64,000 bases of DNA from Limiplasma sp031549415 (lineage in GTDB: Bacteria > Bacillota > Clostridia > Christensenellales > Aristaeellaceae), in NCBI GenBank assembly GCA_031549415.1, contig JAVBPU010000008.1, forward strand, positions 1-64,000, given 5' to 3'. The notes under the pieces are model-generated. The model saw nothing but the letters and a program-made list of their open reading frames with translations. It searched no databases and had not been told where the DNA came from. A program made the translations under genes and the position numbers. Within the stretch, counting starts at the first letter, position 1; every line of letters begins with the position of its first letter. Shown here in pieces: positions 24,201 through 33,707 of the stretch.

Positions 24201-27032
24201 ATGCCACTAACAAAGTATGATGCGTTTCTCAGCTATCGTCATCTGCCGTTTGACAAAAAGGTCGCCATTCAACTGCAAAAATTGTTGGAGCATTACCGTC
24301 CGCCGCGTGGCATCGAATACCTGAACACGAACAAAATCACTCGCATTTTTCGCGATGAAACCGAATTGCCCACCAGCGGCGATTTAGGCGCTGATATCTG
24401 CACAGCGCTTGAAAACGCAAGCTACCTTGTGGTTCTGTGCTCCCCAAAGCTGCCGGAATCCAAATGGTGTTTGCAGGAAATCGAGTATTTTAAGAAGCTA
24501 CATGGAGGCCGGACCAACCGGATACTGTCGCTGCTCGTCGATGGCAGTCCTTCGGAGTCCTTTCCCCAAGCCTTGCAGTATGATATGCGGATCGCAGTGC
24601 TAGACGACGGCACAGAAAAGCAAGCCCAGGTTGAGGTCGAACCCTTGGCCGCGAACATTTCGGGAGGGTCTGATAGACAGCGGCTAAAAAAGCTCAACAT
24701 TGAATTTCTGCGGATCGCCGCAACCATACTTGGCTGCCCCTTCGATGGGCTTTACGGACGCCATCAGCGGCGCGCGAGGCGCCGGATCATCCAAGCAGCC
24801 TCCATGATCCTTGCTTTGGCGACTGTTTTTATCGGAACTGTGCTGTTTCAATACGCACAAACCCGGCAGCAGAAAGACCTCGCCTTGCGCAATCAGTCCC
24901 TGGCTCTAGCCGACAGGGCCATACAGGTGAGCGGCTCGGGCGATAAAACCCTGGCCCTCCTTCTCGCTTTGGAAGCTCTGCCAGCCGATCTATCCAAGCC
25001 GGAAAAGCCGTTTGTGAAGGAGGCACAATGGGCGCTGTTTGAAAGCGTTGTTTCGGAACGCTCCGGGCTGGAATTTGCGGATCACTATGATTACCGTGAA
25101 GGGATCAAGTCCCTCAACAGTGTCTACGGGGCCAAGTGGAGCGTGGAATCAACCGATGGCTCTCTACGGCTGGATTTTGATTATTTTGGCGCAGCCACAA
25201 TTACGAACATGCGCACAGGCAGAGCCGTTCGGCTCAGCAACAAGGAAGGCATCATGGCGTATACGCTTGACGGTGCGTCACCCTATCCGGAGTTCGCCTT
25301 TTTTTCTCCGCGTCAACAATACATTGTTCTAAGCGGCGGCCTTTCATTCGCTGTGTTTAATACGTCAGACGGAGCCGAGGTCTTTCGGAAAGAAGGTGGG
25401 AGCTATGCGGCAGCCTTCCGCGATGACGAAACCGCTTTTGCTTTTTTAGGCGGAGATACGTTGGCGACCACCGAGCGTATTTTGTGCTTCGTAGACCTTA
25501 CCAGCGGCAGCAAAGAAGTCCAGTTCATCGCCGATGGGTCCACCGCAAACGGAATCAGCACCCTCGCGTTTTCCAAGAACAATCGGTATCTTCTTTCGGC
25601 TGCGGAGCGCGGCATGCTGACTGTTTGGGATGCGCAGAAAGGATGGAGCATCTGCCTGTCGTTAGAGGACACGAACCTGATCTCCGGTTATTTTTCTGAA
25701 GAGAACCAGGTCATCCTCGTTCTCAAAAACGGCGAAAGGCACTTATTCTTTCCCCCTGGGCACAGCTTGCCCATGAGCATTGAATCCGTGACCCATCCGG
25801 GCGTTTATACCCCAGCCCGCCAGTTTGTGTACAATTCACAAGAAAACAAGCTGTGTATCGGATACGGTTTCTCTGGCGCAGTAAAAATATTTGATGCCGC
25901 CACCTTGGAGGAAGTCTGCGATATGCCAGAAGCCAGGGGCTGCGAAAGAGTGATCTCCCATGACGGAAGATTTGTCCTCGAATATAGAAGGGACCCCGTA
26001 GCCAGTGGTCTTACGGCAAGCTTGCGTGATGTTGGCGGTCGGCAGGTCGCTCAGCTCACTTTATCGAACGACTACCCCAGCGGGGCCGTTGCGCTTTTTT
26101 CCGACAACTATCTGTTTGAAGGAGGGATGCGAACCGTATCCTCTAGAAAGGACGGAAAAACCTACTGTGAACAGGAGGAAGGGGCGCTGATCAACCTGAA
26201 GACCAACCAGAAGGTGCTTGATCACGTTATATTCCGCAATCTCCTTCTGAATACAAGCTATTTGACGGCTGCGCGCAACACCTTTGGTGACGAAATTGCG
26301 GTCTCGAGGGATGGCCAGTATTATTTTCACGGGAACAGCGTTTTTGAGGCCGCAACCGGCAAGCCCATCATCGAAAATATCAACCATGTTGTATACGCAG
26401 GGTTCACAAAGAATTATGGTGGCTTTTATGTTCAAACCGATACTACTCGGTCTTTTTATGTTATCGACAGCGGGGAGGCAAAACTCTGCGACGGCTTCCT
26501 GGAGGCGGTGCCCACCGTGCTGTCGGAAACCGGGAAATACGCAGCAGGTTTTGACGAAGACGAAGGGTATATTTGGGACGTGGGCACTGGAGAACTTATA
26601 TCGCAGCTGGCGCTCCCGGAAGATTGGTATAGCACTACAGGGCTGTCCGTCAGTCTCGACGGGCTAAGTACTGCCAAAGCCCTGAACTTTGGCGATCCGC
26701 TTCCAGACCTGCCTTTTAACATCATCATGGGCTACCATTTTGATAATGGGCTATTTATAGAGGATGAAGGCATTTTCGCTTTGATCGCTGGCGATGGCCG
26801 CCTGATTTTCTGGGATATAAATACAGGCGGAGTGCTCGCGCAGCTTGCGCCTACCGCTGGCAAGTTCCAAAGCATAGCACTGTCCGGAGATGGACTTGTC
26901 ATCCAGTCGGAGCATACCGTAAATTTGATAGATTACAAAACAGATGTTTTACAGGCGCAAGCCAAAAAGCTGCTCCATGGTCGTACGCTCACCGCCGCTG
27001 AACGTACATCGAACTATTGCGAGATCAAGTGA
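24201..27032 (+). CDS. TIR domain - transmembrane helix - beta-propeller (WD40-like) protein
   Basis: 943 residues. Residues 3-170 are a TIR domain: KYDAFLSYRH start, the box FRDETELPTSGDL (50-62) and YLVVLCSPKLPESKWCLQEIE (75-95), in which Glu93 is the likely catalytic Glu of TIR NADases. A basic stretch RRARRR leads into one membrane helix at about 197-217, followed by a helical linker (ADRAIQVSG..LALLLALEALP) common before repeat domains. Residues about 290-935 form WD40-like blades (for example STLAFSKNNRYLLSAAERGMLTVWDA). The likely topology puts TIR inside and the propeller outside, but the reverse cannot be excluded. Base composition is visibly less GC-rich than the flanking operons and the ribosome-binding site (GGGGGCG) is poor; signs of transfer. 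It stands alone. NAD-based defence or signalling is inferred. Confidence 0.85.
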   Translation: MPLTKYDAFLSYRHLPFDKKVAIQLQKLLEHYRPPRGIEYLNTNKITRIFRDETELPTSGDLGADICTALENASYLVVLCSPKLPESKWCLQEIEYFKKLHGGRTNRILSLLVDGSPSESFPQALQYDMRIAVLDDGTEKQAQVEVEPLAANISGGSDRQRLKKLNIEFLRIAATILGCPFDGLYGRHQRRARRRIIQAASMILALATVFIGTVLFQYAQTRQQKDLALRNQSLALADRAIQVSGSGDKTLALLLALEALPADLSKPEKPFVKEAQWALFESVVSERSGLEFADHYDYREGIKSLNSVYGAKWSVESTDGSLRLDFDYFGAATITNMRTGRAVRLSNKEGIMAYTLDGASPYPEFAFFSPRQQYIVLSGGLSFAVFNTSDGAEVFRKEGGSYAAAFRDDETAFAFLGGDTLATTERILCFVDLTSGSKEVQFIADGSTANGISTLAFSKNNRYLLSAAERGMLTVWDAQKGWSICLSLEDTNLISGYFSEENQVILVLKNGERHLFFPPGHSLPMSIESVTHPGVYTPARQFVYNSQENKLCIGYGFSGAVKIFDAATLEEVCDMPEARGCERVISHDGRFVLEYRRDPVASGLTASLRDVGGRQVAQLTLSNDYPSGAVALFSDNYLFEGGMRTVSSRKDGKTYCEQEEGALINLKTNQKVLDHVIFRNLLLNTSYLTAARNTFGDEIAVSRDGQYYFHGNSVFEAATGKPIIENINHVVYAGFTKNYGGFYVQTDTTRSFYVIDSGEAKLCDGFLEAVPTVLSETGKYAAGFDEDEGYIWDVGTGELISQLALPEDWYSTTGLSVSLDGLSTAKALNFGDPLPDLPFNIIMGYHFDNGLFIEDEGIFALIAGDGRLIFWDINTGGVLAQLAPTAGKFQSIALSGDGLVIQSEHTVNLIDYKTDVLQAQAKKLLHGRTLTAAERTSNYCEIK

Positions 27033-27149
27033 TTTGTGAACCCTTTTCGGTATTTTTCTTCCGGGGCTATAGGGCTCTTTCCCCTAGTATAGCTCGTTAT
27101 GTCCCTCGTCCGGGAGAACTTTGTGACAGCAAGCCCCGATTTGTAGCCA

Positions 27150-27178
27150 TTGATTATTCTTGACTTTTGGACTATAAT
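27150..27178 (+). promoter_or_regulatory. Promoter of the sugar ABC operon
   Basis: TTGATT (27150-27155), 17 nt, TATAAT (27173-27178). AT-rich stretch ACATATGTAATATATACATGT (partly palindromic) follows just downstream and could be an operator; the binding protein is unknown. Confidence 0.65.
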
Positions 27179-27253
27179 CATAAATACATATGTAATATAT
27201 ACATGTTTTCCCTGCTGTACTTTTCATGCCATCAGAAAGAAAGGGGCGAACCT

Positions 27254-28156
27254 ATGGCCATGCCCATCCCCAAACGTCCCAAGCTCAAGCGCGGGGAAGC
27301 CTGGGTTGCGCTGTGGTTTGTGCTCCCGGCCCTGGTTCCGATCCTTGTGTTCTGGCTCTACCCCATCCTTCGCTCCCTGATGCTGAGCCTGACAGACTGG
27401 GACTATATCAGCCCCACGTACCAGTTTGTAAAGCTGGACAACTATGCGGGCTTCATCGGCGACCGCAATTTTAACCGCGCCCTCACCAATACGCTGCTGT
27501 TTGCGGTGTATACGGTGGTGCCTGCCATGGTGCTGGGCCTGGGCCTGGCGCTGCTGTTTCAGCGCTCCTTCCGTATGAAAACCGTGTATAGGGCGCTGTT
27601 GTTTTCCCCCTGGGTCACCCCCATGGTGGCGGTGTCCATCGTCTGGATCTGGCTGTTTCAGCCGGAGGCGGGCATGCTGAATTACCTGCTGGAATCAGTG
27701 GGCTTACCCGCTTCCAAGTGGCTCAGCAGCCGGGACACAGCGCTGCTGTCGGTATCCCTGGTCACGGTGTGGAAAAGCTTTGGGTATGCCATGATCTTTT
27801 ATATGGCGGCGCTGGAAAAGGTGCCGAAAGACCTGTACGACGCCGCAAAAATGGACCGGGCCAACGCCTGGCAGCGGTTTGTCCATGTGACGTTCCCGGG
27901 CATTTCGCCTACCACGTTCTTTCTGGCGGTGATGATGACCATCACCTCTTTGCAGGCCTACGACCAGATCCAGATTCTCACCCAGGGCGGCCCCGCTGGG
28001 TCCACCCGCACGCTGCTCTACCTCTACTACCAATACGCCTTTGAAAATTACAACATGGGCGAGGCCACCGCTGTGGCCACGGTGCTCATGGGGATTACGG
28101 TATTGCTCTCCATTCTGCAGTTTTGGGGAGCCAAAAAGTGGGTGACGTACCAATGA
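27254..28156 (+). CDS. Carbohydrate ABC transporter permease (UgpA/MalF type)
   Basis: 300 residues, six membrane helices. After a short basic N terminus comes WVALWFVLPALVPILVFWLYP, then the EAA motif near AAKMDRANAWQRFVHVTFPGISPT. Met at 27254 follows AAAGGGG. It pairs with the next gene (ATGA overlap). No ATPase is encoded here, as is usual for CUT1 systems that share MsmK. Confidence 0.92.
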   Translation: MAMPIPKRPKLKRGEAWVALWFVLPALVPILVFWLYPILRSLMLSLTDWDYISPTYQFVKLDNYAGFIGDRNFNRALTNTLLFAVYTVVPAMVLGLGLALLFQRSFRMKTVYRALLFSPWVTPMVAVSIVWIWLFQPEAGMLNYLLESVGLPASKWLSSRDTALLSVSLVTVWKSFGYAMIFYMAALEKVPKDLYDAAKMDRANAWQRFVHVTFPGISPTTFFLAVMMTITSLQAYDQIQILTQGGPAGSTRTLLYLYYQYAFENYNMGEATAVATVLMGITVLLSILQFWGAKKWVTYQ

Positions 28157-28989
28157 AAACAAGGAACGCCCTCAAAAAAGCCTTGCTTCATGCGGTGCTG
28201 CTACTATTTGCCTTTGCGGTGGCCTTTCCCTTCCTGTGGATGCTGTCCAGCGCGCTGAAAACCAACGAGGCGGTGCGCCAGTTCCCTCCCCGCCTGCTGC
28301 CGGAAAGCTTCGCCTGGGGCAATTTCGCCGCCGCGTATGGCGGCGCTCCCTTTGGGCAATACATCTTTAACTCGCTGTTCACCGCCCTGAGCATTGTGGC
28401 CATCCAGCTGGTGAATGCCGCCCTGATGGCCTATGCGCTCACACAGCTGAAGTTCCGGGGGAAGAACCTGCTTTTTGCGGTGGTGATGGGCACCAATATG
28501 CTGCCCGCCGCCGCCACCTACGTCCCGGCGTACATCATCCTGTCCAAGATGGGCCTCATCAACAGCTATACCGGCCTGATTCTTTCCAACTGCGTGTATA
28601 TGTTTGGTATCTTTCTGATCCGCCAGGCCTTTTTGCAGGTGAGCCGCAGCCTGGTGGAGGCGGCCTGGGCCGAGGGGGCCGGTCACTGGCACACCCTATG
28701 GCATGTGCTGGCGCCCATTGCCAAGTCCTCCTTTGTGACCATGGGGTTGCTCAGCTTTATCGCCAACTACAACAACTACATGTGGCCTTCCCTGATTACC
28801 ACCCGGCCGGAAAAATACCTGATTTCCCAGGGCTTGCGCTTGTACTTCATCGAGGGCGGAGCCTACGGCATCCGTTGGGCCTATGTGATGGCCGCCGCCA
28901 CCTTTACGGTATTCCCGCTGATGGCGCTGTTCTTCGCTTGCCAGAAGTGGTTCATACAGGGGATCTCAGACACTGGGGTGAAAGGGTAA
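28153..28989 (+). CDS. Carbohydrate ABC transporter permease (UgpE/MalG type)
   Basis: 278 residues, six helices. N-terminal FAFAVAFPFLWMLSSALKTNEAV is the MalG-type start; the EAA loop reads EAAWAEGAGHWHTLWHVLAPIAKS. Start codon overlaps the upstream stop (ATGA). Forms the pore with the previous gene. Confidence 0.92.
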   Translation: MKTRNALKKALLHAVLLLFAFAVAFPFLWMLSSALKTNEAVRQFPPRLLPESFAWGNFAAAYGGAPFGQYIFNSLFTALSIVAIQLVNAALMAYALTQLKFRGKNLLFAVVMGTNMLPAAATYVPAYIILSKMGLINSYTGLILSNCVYMFGIFLIRQAFLQVSRSLVEAAWAEGAGHWHTLWHVLAPIAKSSFVTMGLLSFIANYNNYMWPSLITTRPEKYLISQGLRLYFIEGGAYGIRWAYVMAAATFTVFPLMALFFACQKWFIQGISDTGVKG

Positions 28990-29035
28990 CTCGTTCGCAC
29001 CACCAACACGACCAACGAAACAAAGGAGGATCTTT

Positions 29036-30334
29036 ATGCGGAAACTAGGTTCCATATTCCTGGTTGTCCTACTGGCGGTCTGCGCCATGGCGCCCGCCGC
29101 GTCCGCCGCCGAGAAGGTGACGTTTGAGTTCTGGTACGGCCTGGGCGGCCCTACGGGGGAACTCATGCAGCAGCTCATCGCCGAGTTCAACGCTTCCCAG
29201 GACCAATACGAGGTGATCGGCGTCACCCAGGGCAGCTACACCGAAACCTTCCAAAACATCCAGGCCCCCATCGCGGGGGGCACGCCGCCCGCCCTGGCGG
29301 TGATGGAGTACGGCCAGGTGAACAATCTGGCCCTGAAAGCCGTGCTGGAAAACGTGCAGCCCTACATCGACGCGGACCCCAGCTTCGCTCCCGACGATGT
29401 GGTAAAAACCTTCCTGGAGCAGGGCCGCTATGGCGATGCGCTGTACGCGCTGCCCCTGCAGGGCACCACCCAGGTTTTCTATTATGACAAGGCCGCCTTT
29501 GAAGCGGCGGGCATCGATCCCGAGACCGCGCTGAATTCCTGGGAAGGCGTGGTGGAGGCCGCCCGGAAGCTCACCAAGAAGGACGAAGCCGGGAAAACCA
29601 CCTTCTACGGCTGGGAGCCTATGTACAAATACTGGAACCTGATGGACATCGCCTATGCCAACGGCGGCAGGTTGCTGAGCGAAGATGGCAAGGCCGTCAC
29701 CATCAACACCCCGGAGTGGGTGGAGGCTTGGGAGATGATCCGCAAGGCCATCCATGAGGAGGGCATCATGCGGGTGCACTCCGCGGGCCAGGGCTGGGAG
29801 TATTGGTACGCCACCATCGACGATGTGATGCAGGGGCGCGCGGCGGGCTACACCGGCTCCGCCGGGGACCAGGGCGATTTGGATTTCACCCGCATCGCCG
29901 CCCACACGCAGCCTCAAAACGGCCTGGGAGGCCATCCCGGCGCGGCGGTGGCGGAAGCCACCCAGCTGGTGATCCTGGCTGGCGCGCCTGCCGAGGCCAA
30001 GCAGGGAGCCTTCACCTTCGTGAATTTCCTGACCAACACCAAGAACACCGCCCGTTGGGGCATGTCCACCGGCTACATTCCCATTCGCAAATCCGCCCAG
30101 GAGGACCCGGATTTTAAGGCCTTTACGGACAAAAATCCGCAGGCGCTGGTGCCGCTGCAGCAGGCTGCCGCCATCGGCATCCCGCCGATTCTGGACCCCA
30201 CGGGCAACAACATCTTCGACGCCCTGCAAATCGCCTGCGACTTGGTGGAGATTGAGGGCATTCCTGCCCAGGAGGCCCTGGACGAAGCCCAAGAAACCGC
30301 CCAAGCCGCGCTGGACAAGGCATTGGCGAAATAA
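29036..30334 (+). CDS. Extracellular sugar-binding protein (UgpB type)
   Basis: 432 residues, type II periplasmic-binding fold. The signal peptide ends APAASA, and the mature protein starts AEKVTFEFWYGLGGPTGE, a typical glycerol-3-phosphate or oligosaccharide-binding pattern. Further motifs are QGSYTETFQNIQAPI and YALPLQGTTQVFYYDKAAFEAAGI. A Cys lies in the hydrophobic core, but its context (LAVC) does not fit a lipobox, so cleavage after ASA is more likely. AAAGGAGG precedes the ATG. Substrate cannot be told from sequence; sn-glycerol-3-phosphate is one possibility. Confidence 0.88.
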   Translation: MRKLGSIFLVVLLAVCAMAPAASAAEKVTFEFWYGLGGPTGELMQQLIAEFNASQDQYEVIGVTQGSYTETFQNIQAPIAGGTPPALAVMEYGQVNNLALKAVLENVQPYIDADPSFAPDDVVKTFLEQGRYGDALYALPLQGTTQVFYYDKAAFEAAGIDPETALNSWEGVVEAARKLTKKDEAGKTTFYGWEPMYKYWNLMDIAYANGGRLLSEDGKAVTINTPEWVEAWEMIRKAIHEEGIMRVHSAGQGWEYWYATIDDVMQGRAAGYTGSAGDQGDLDFTRIAAHTQPQNGLGGHPGAAVAEATQLVILAGAPAEAKQGAFTFVNFLTNTKNTARWGMSTGYIPIRKSAQEDPDFKAFTDKNPQALVPLQQAAAIGIPPILDPTGNNIFDALQIACDLVEIEGIPAQEALDEAQETAQAALDKALAK

Positions 30335-30414
30335 GAGAACCAGCACGATGCCGGACCCCATTTGCTAGGCTCCTGGGTCCGCATCACCATGAATGATGCA
30401 AAAGGCAGCTGCAA

Positions 30415-30445
30415 AACGACCCGGGCTTTGAAAGCCCGGGTCGTT
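30415..30445 (+). terminator. Perfect 15-bp inverted repeat after the sugar ABC operon
   Basis: Arms AACGACCCGGGCTTT and AAAGCCCGGGTCGTT are exact complements around one G. The T-run is short and a few bases away, so termination is likely but not certain. Confidence 0.65.
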
Positions 30446-30479
30446 CAGCTTGCTGAAAAAGCCTTGTTTTTGTAAAAAT

Positions 30480-30690
30480 TCTTTTTCATGGTTGTCTTGG
30501 ATCGTGTGAAACACGGTCCAAGAAAGGGTTCAGGGCGAAGCCCTGAGCGGGGCACCGCCAACGAGCGTGCGCCCTGTGGGCGCTTTGCCGTAGGCAAAAG
30601 CTAGTGAGAGGTGGGGCAGTGAGGCGAGTACAAGGCACGGCAGTGCCTTGTGCGACACCGAACAACCGGATTTAGGGGCGGCAGCCCCTA
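30480..30690. repeat. Cluster of short GC-rich stem-loops
   Basis: Between the converging operons lie GGATCGTGT/ACACGGTCC, TCAGGGC/GCCCTGA, CAAGGCAC/GTGCCTTG and TTAGGGGC/GCCCCTAA, each with a 3-4-base loop. No gene is seen in 30335-30725. The pattern resembles the arrays at 19956 and 56401. Confidence 0.65.
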
Positions 30691-30725
30691 AACGGACTTT
30701 GTCCTCAAACGATAAAAGCCCAAAA

Positions 30726-31976
30726 TCACAGCACGTGGGAACTGGTCAGCAGGTAGATCACATAATAAACGCCGGAGCCCAAATGCCATAGGAACAGGCC
30801 CGCTCCCACGCCGTATTTGGCCCACCCCAGCCAACCCAGCTTCCCCCTTGCCCTGTCCTGCACCCAGGCCCTGCAAAAGAACGCAGTCATCACCACCCAC
30901 AGCATGAACGCCGCGCCCATCAGGCCCCAGCCGAAGTTCCCATCGGCCGCCCGGGTGCCTGTCTCTCCCAAAATGGCGTTTTCCAGCGTGGCCACCAGGC
31001 TCAGCAGCACCGTCAGGGGCACCAGGGGGTCCTTCCACTGCTCCCTGCGGATGAATACGCACAACACATAGAGCGGGAACACCTGCATCAGCCAGGCCAT
31101 GTCCAGGCCACCCACAAATTTGAGCCAGGACAGCTCCAGGGCCATGCTGCTTTGATGGGGCACGATAATGCCAAAGTAATACATGTATTGCACGACCATA
31201 AACAGCACCGCCGGCGCCACCGCCGCCAGGATTTGAAGGAAAAAGCGGCTGTTTTTGGGATGCCGCAGCCACTGCGCTAAAAAGTAGAAACTGGCGGCAG
31301 GCAAAAAGGCCTGCATAAAGGTGGGCTTCGCCAGCAGGCTGACAAACAGCAGCACCCCCAGGGTGACCGCTTTTTTGAGGGGTAGGCGGGTGTTTGCCCC
31401 GTCCTTGGGCAACAACCGCTGAAATTCCATGTAGCAATGGGCTGTATAGGTCACGCAAAGCACCATCAGCACCATGGCGGTGATCTGCGTGGGGCTGTGC
31501 CAAGTATTGGGCGTTCCGCCCACACCCACATATATATTGGGGTTCCTGGCCGCCTGCCGCAGGGTGCCCACCATCGTACAACAAAAAGCCGCAAGGGCGA
31601 TCCATCCCCGGTCCGTCTTTTCTGGCAAGTAGGCCACAAACAGCCGGTTTACCAGCCACAGCTCCGTCCCCTTCAAAAGGGCCGTCACCAGCGCCGCCGC
31701 CAGGGTTTTGGACAGGCCAAAACCCATGGCCAACACCACCAGTCCATGCCATAGGGGATGGGCCACATGGTGCAGAAAGCTGCGGGGGTGCAACAAGCTT
31801 GCCTCCGCCGCCCAGGTGGCGTGAATGCTGATGTCGCTATGGTCCCGCTGTGCCAGGGCATAAAATACCGCAAAACCTAGCGCTAGCATCAGCCCATAGG
31901 AAGCCCAAACCCACAGGTTGTTCCTGGCTGTTTTCTCTTCCCGTTGCAAAATATTGGGGGCCATCACTGGTTGCAT
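30726..31976 (-). CDS. Polytopic membrane protein, GT-C-like
   Basis: 416 residues with about ten membrane helices. After the first helix an acidic motif (RDHSDISIHATWA) occurs where GT-C glycosyltransferases keep their catalytic Asp, followed by HHVAHPLWHGLV. No Pfam-level identity is recalled. The ATG at 31974-31976 is seven bases from GGGAG; two earlier and later Met codons are less well placed. It follows the next gene by 22 nt on the same strand. Probably adds sugar from a lipid carrier on the outer face, by inference. Confidence 0.7.
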   Translation of the reverse strand: MQPVMAPNILQREEKTARNNLWVWASYGLMLALGFAVFYALAQRDHSDISIHATWAAEASLLHPRSFLHHVAHPLWHGLVVLAMGFGLSKTLAAALVTALLKGTELWLVNRLFVAYLPEKTDRGWIALAAFCCTMVGTLRQAARNPNIYVGVGGTPNTWHSPTQITAMVLMVLCVTYTAHCYMEFQRLLPKDGANTRLPLKKAVTLGVLLFVSLLAKPTFMQAFLPAASFYFLAQWLRHPKNSRFFLQILAAVAPAVLFMVVQYMYYFGIIVPHQSSMALELSWLKFVGGLDMAWLMQVFPLYVLCVFIRREQWKDPLVPLTVLLSLVATLENAILGETGTRAADGNFGWGLMGAAFMLWVVMTAFFCRAWVQDRARGKLGWLGWAKYGVGAGLFLWHLGSGVYYVIYLLTSSHVL

Positions 31977-31998
31977 ACCCCATCTCCCTTGCGTTTGC

Positions 31999-33522
31999 TT
32001 ATGGGCGGGTCTCCCCATCGGGAGCGATTCTCCGGTAGACCTTCACCGTGGGCAGCGTCAGCACGGGTTCATACCCCTCCAAGGGTGTTTTTAGATGGCT
32101 GGTCATCACCCACTGGCTTTTTCCCGTGTTCTCCGGCGTAAAGAACCCGAACATCAGCCCCATCCCCGGATGCAACTCTGAAAACATCTGTAGGGACGCG
32201 ATGTCTGCCCGCACGGTATTGGTGAAGGGGTCCTGCGCCTCCGGGTCAAACTCCACCGCCTGGCAGGCTTCCTTCATGTCCTGGGAGTAAGCTTCGGGGA
32301 CAAAGCGCTCCGGGTTTGCAAAAACGTCCATGGGCGCAAGGCTGCACAGCAACACCAGCATAGCCACGCTGCCCGCCAGCACCAGGCTGGGGACCCACCT
32401 TTTCCGCTCCAGGGCCAGCAACACCGCCACCCCCCACAAAAAGGGGGCCAGGGTGCGAAAATCGCTCCAGTCGTTGGTTTCATAGAAGGCCACCACCAGA
32501 AAGAAGGGTGCAAACAGCAGCAAGAAATGGCAGATGGACCTCGCCTGCAGCCCCAGGCGCAGCCGGAAGCCTTTTGTCCCCCGCTCCACCCGTAAAAAAC
32601 TGCCCAGCAAGAGCAGACCCATCACAATCACATACAGGTGTCGCAGGGCCACCTCCATGGGGTGGGCGCTGCGAAAAAAGTAATCAATCAGGTTTCCCTT
32701 GCCGTGGCTTAGAAACATTTTCACAAAGGCTTTGAAGTCCGGGGCCCGGAACCAGTTATACAGGAAGCCTCCGGGATAGGGCGCTGTCATGGCGGCACCC
32801 GCCCAGTAAAGCCCCGCAAACAGCACCGCGGCCAGCAGGGCCAGCCCAAAGGTTTTTTGGCTCCACCGGCCTCCGCCGGAGACCCACACCAGCGGAAGGA
32901 ACAGCGCCGCATAGGGGGCCCGGTACAGGCAGCCCAAGGCCACCAGCAGCCAACAAAGCACCCCGGAGGGCTTGCCACCCGTTTTTCCGTGGCGAAGCAA
33001 CAGGGTGACGTAGAACAGAAGGTAGGCGTAGTTGAACAGCTCCGTCATGGAGGTCATGCAATACAGCACCGTGGGCGCAAACACGCCAAACAGCCCGGCC
33101 ACAAACAGCGCCTGGCCCAGGCTGGGCCGCAATAGCGCACAAAACAACACCGCCGCCAGGGATACCCACAGGGCGTTAAAGAGGACAATGCTGTGGTATT
33201 CTAGGCCCAACAGCTTGGCAAAGCCGCCGTACAGAAGCAGCGGAGCAAACCCGTCGCTGCCCAGGGCGCCAATCTGCGCGTGGATTTCCGCAGGGCCATT
33301 GTAGCCACCCCGCAAGCCAAAATTCGCAAGCCCAAAGGTGCTGCGCCAATAGCCCATCTCATCGCTCCACACAGGCAACGCCATAAACCCGTTTCTACCT
33401 GTGATGAGGGAGACCAGTGCCAGTTGGATCCAAGGCGCCAGCACGCACAGGGCCCAGGCCACCCAGGTCCAATAGCGCTTTTTGCTCTCCAGGGTCCTTA
33501 TATCGCTCATCTGCTGTACCAT
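31999..33522 (-). CDS. Polytopic membrane protein, GT-C-like
   Basis: 507 residues, about eleven helices. Helix 1 (WVAWALCVLAPWIQLALVSLI) is followed by VWSDEMGYWRSTF, a DE motif in the first outer loop as in GT39/GT83-type glycosyltransferases. The last 110 residues are soluble. The start is uncertain: ATG at 33520-33522 or the one four codons on (33508-33510), which has AAGGA 11 bases upstream. The pair with the downstream gene suggests a two-gene glycan unit. Confidence 0.72.
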   Translation of the reverse strand: MVQQMSDIRTLESKKRYWTWVAWALCVLAPWIQLALVSLITGRNGFMALPVWSDEMGYWRSTFGLANFGLRGGYNGPAEIHAQIGALGSDGFAPLLLYGGFAKLLGLEYHSIVLFNALWVSLAAVLFCALLRPSLGQALFVAGLFGVFAPTVLYCMTSMTELFNYAYLLFYVTLLLRHGKTGGKPSGVLCWLLVALGCLYRAPYAALFLPLVWVSGGGRWSQKTFGLALLAAVLFAGLYWAGAAMTAPYPGGFLYNWFRAPDFKAFVKMFLSHGKGNLIDYFFRSAHPMEVALRHLYVIVMGLLLLGSFLRVERGTKGFRLRLGLQARSICHFLLLFAPFFLVVAFYETNDWSDFRTLAPFLWGVAVLLALERKRWVPSLVLAGSVAMLVLLCSLAPMDVFANPERFVPEAYSQDMKEACQAVEFDPEAQDPFTNTVRADIASLQMFSELHPGMGLMFGFFTPENTGKSQWVMTSHLKTPLEGYEPVLTLPTVKVYRRIAPDGETRP

Positions 33523-33576
33523 CCTTGCTCTTTCGCATGGTCCGGCTCCTCCAGCAACCTTCCAGCCGTACTTTTT

Positions 33577-33647
33577 AGTATACCATGATAGGGGGCTGGC
33601 AGGCAACCCACCTGCGCATTGCCAACCGCTCCCGTCTATGGTATCAT
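33577..33647. promoter_or_regulatory. Divergent promoters, membrane-protein pair and araB
   Basis: Plus strand: TTGCCA (33619-33624), 17 nt, TATCAT (33642-33647), toward araB. Minus strand: TTGCCT (33601-33606), 18 nt, TATACT (33577-33582). The two start regions nearly touch, so expression may be linked. Confidence 0.55.
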
Positions 33648-33707
33648 TTGGCTGGTATGGCCAAATAAATACCCGGAAGGGTTTGAAAAATGAAAAGGAG
33701 ACTCCCC

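Noticed and set aside
29069..30361. 430-residue open frame on the minus strand
   Set aside because: Antisense of the sugar-binding protein gene; composition typical of a shadow.
30480..30690. Possible CRISPR array
   Set aside because: The stem-loops differ from one another and show no constant repeat-spacer length.
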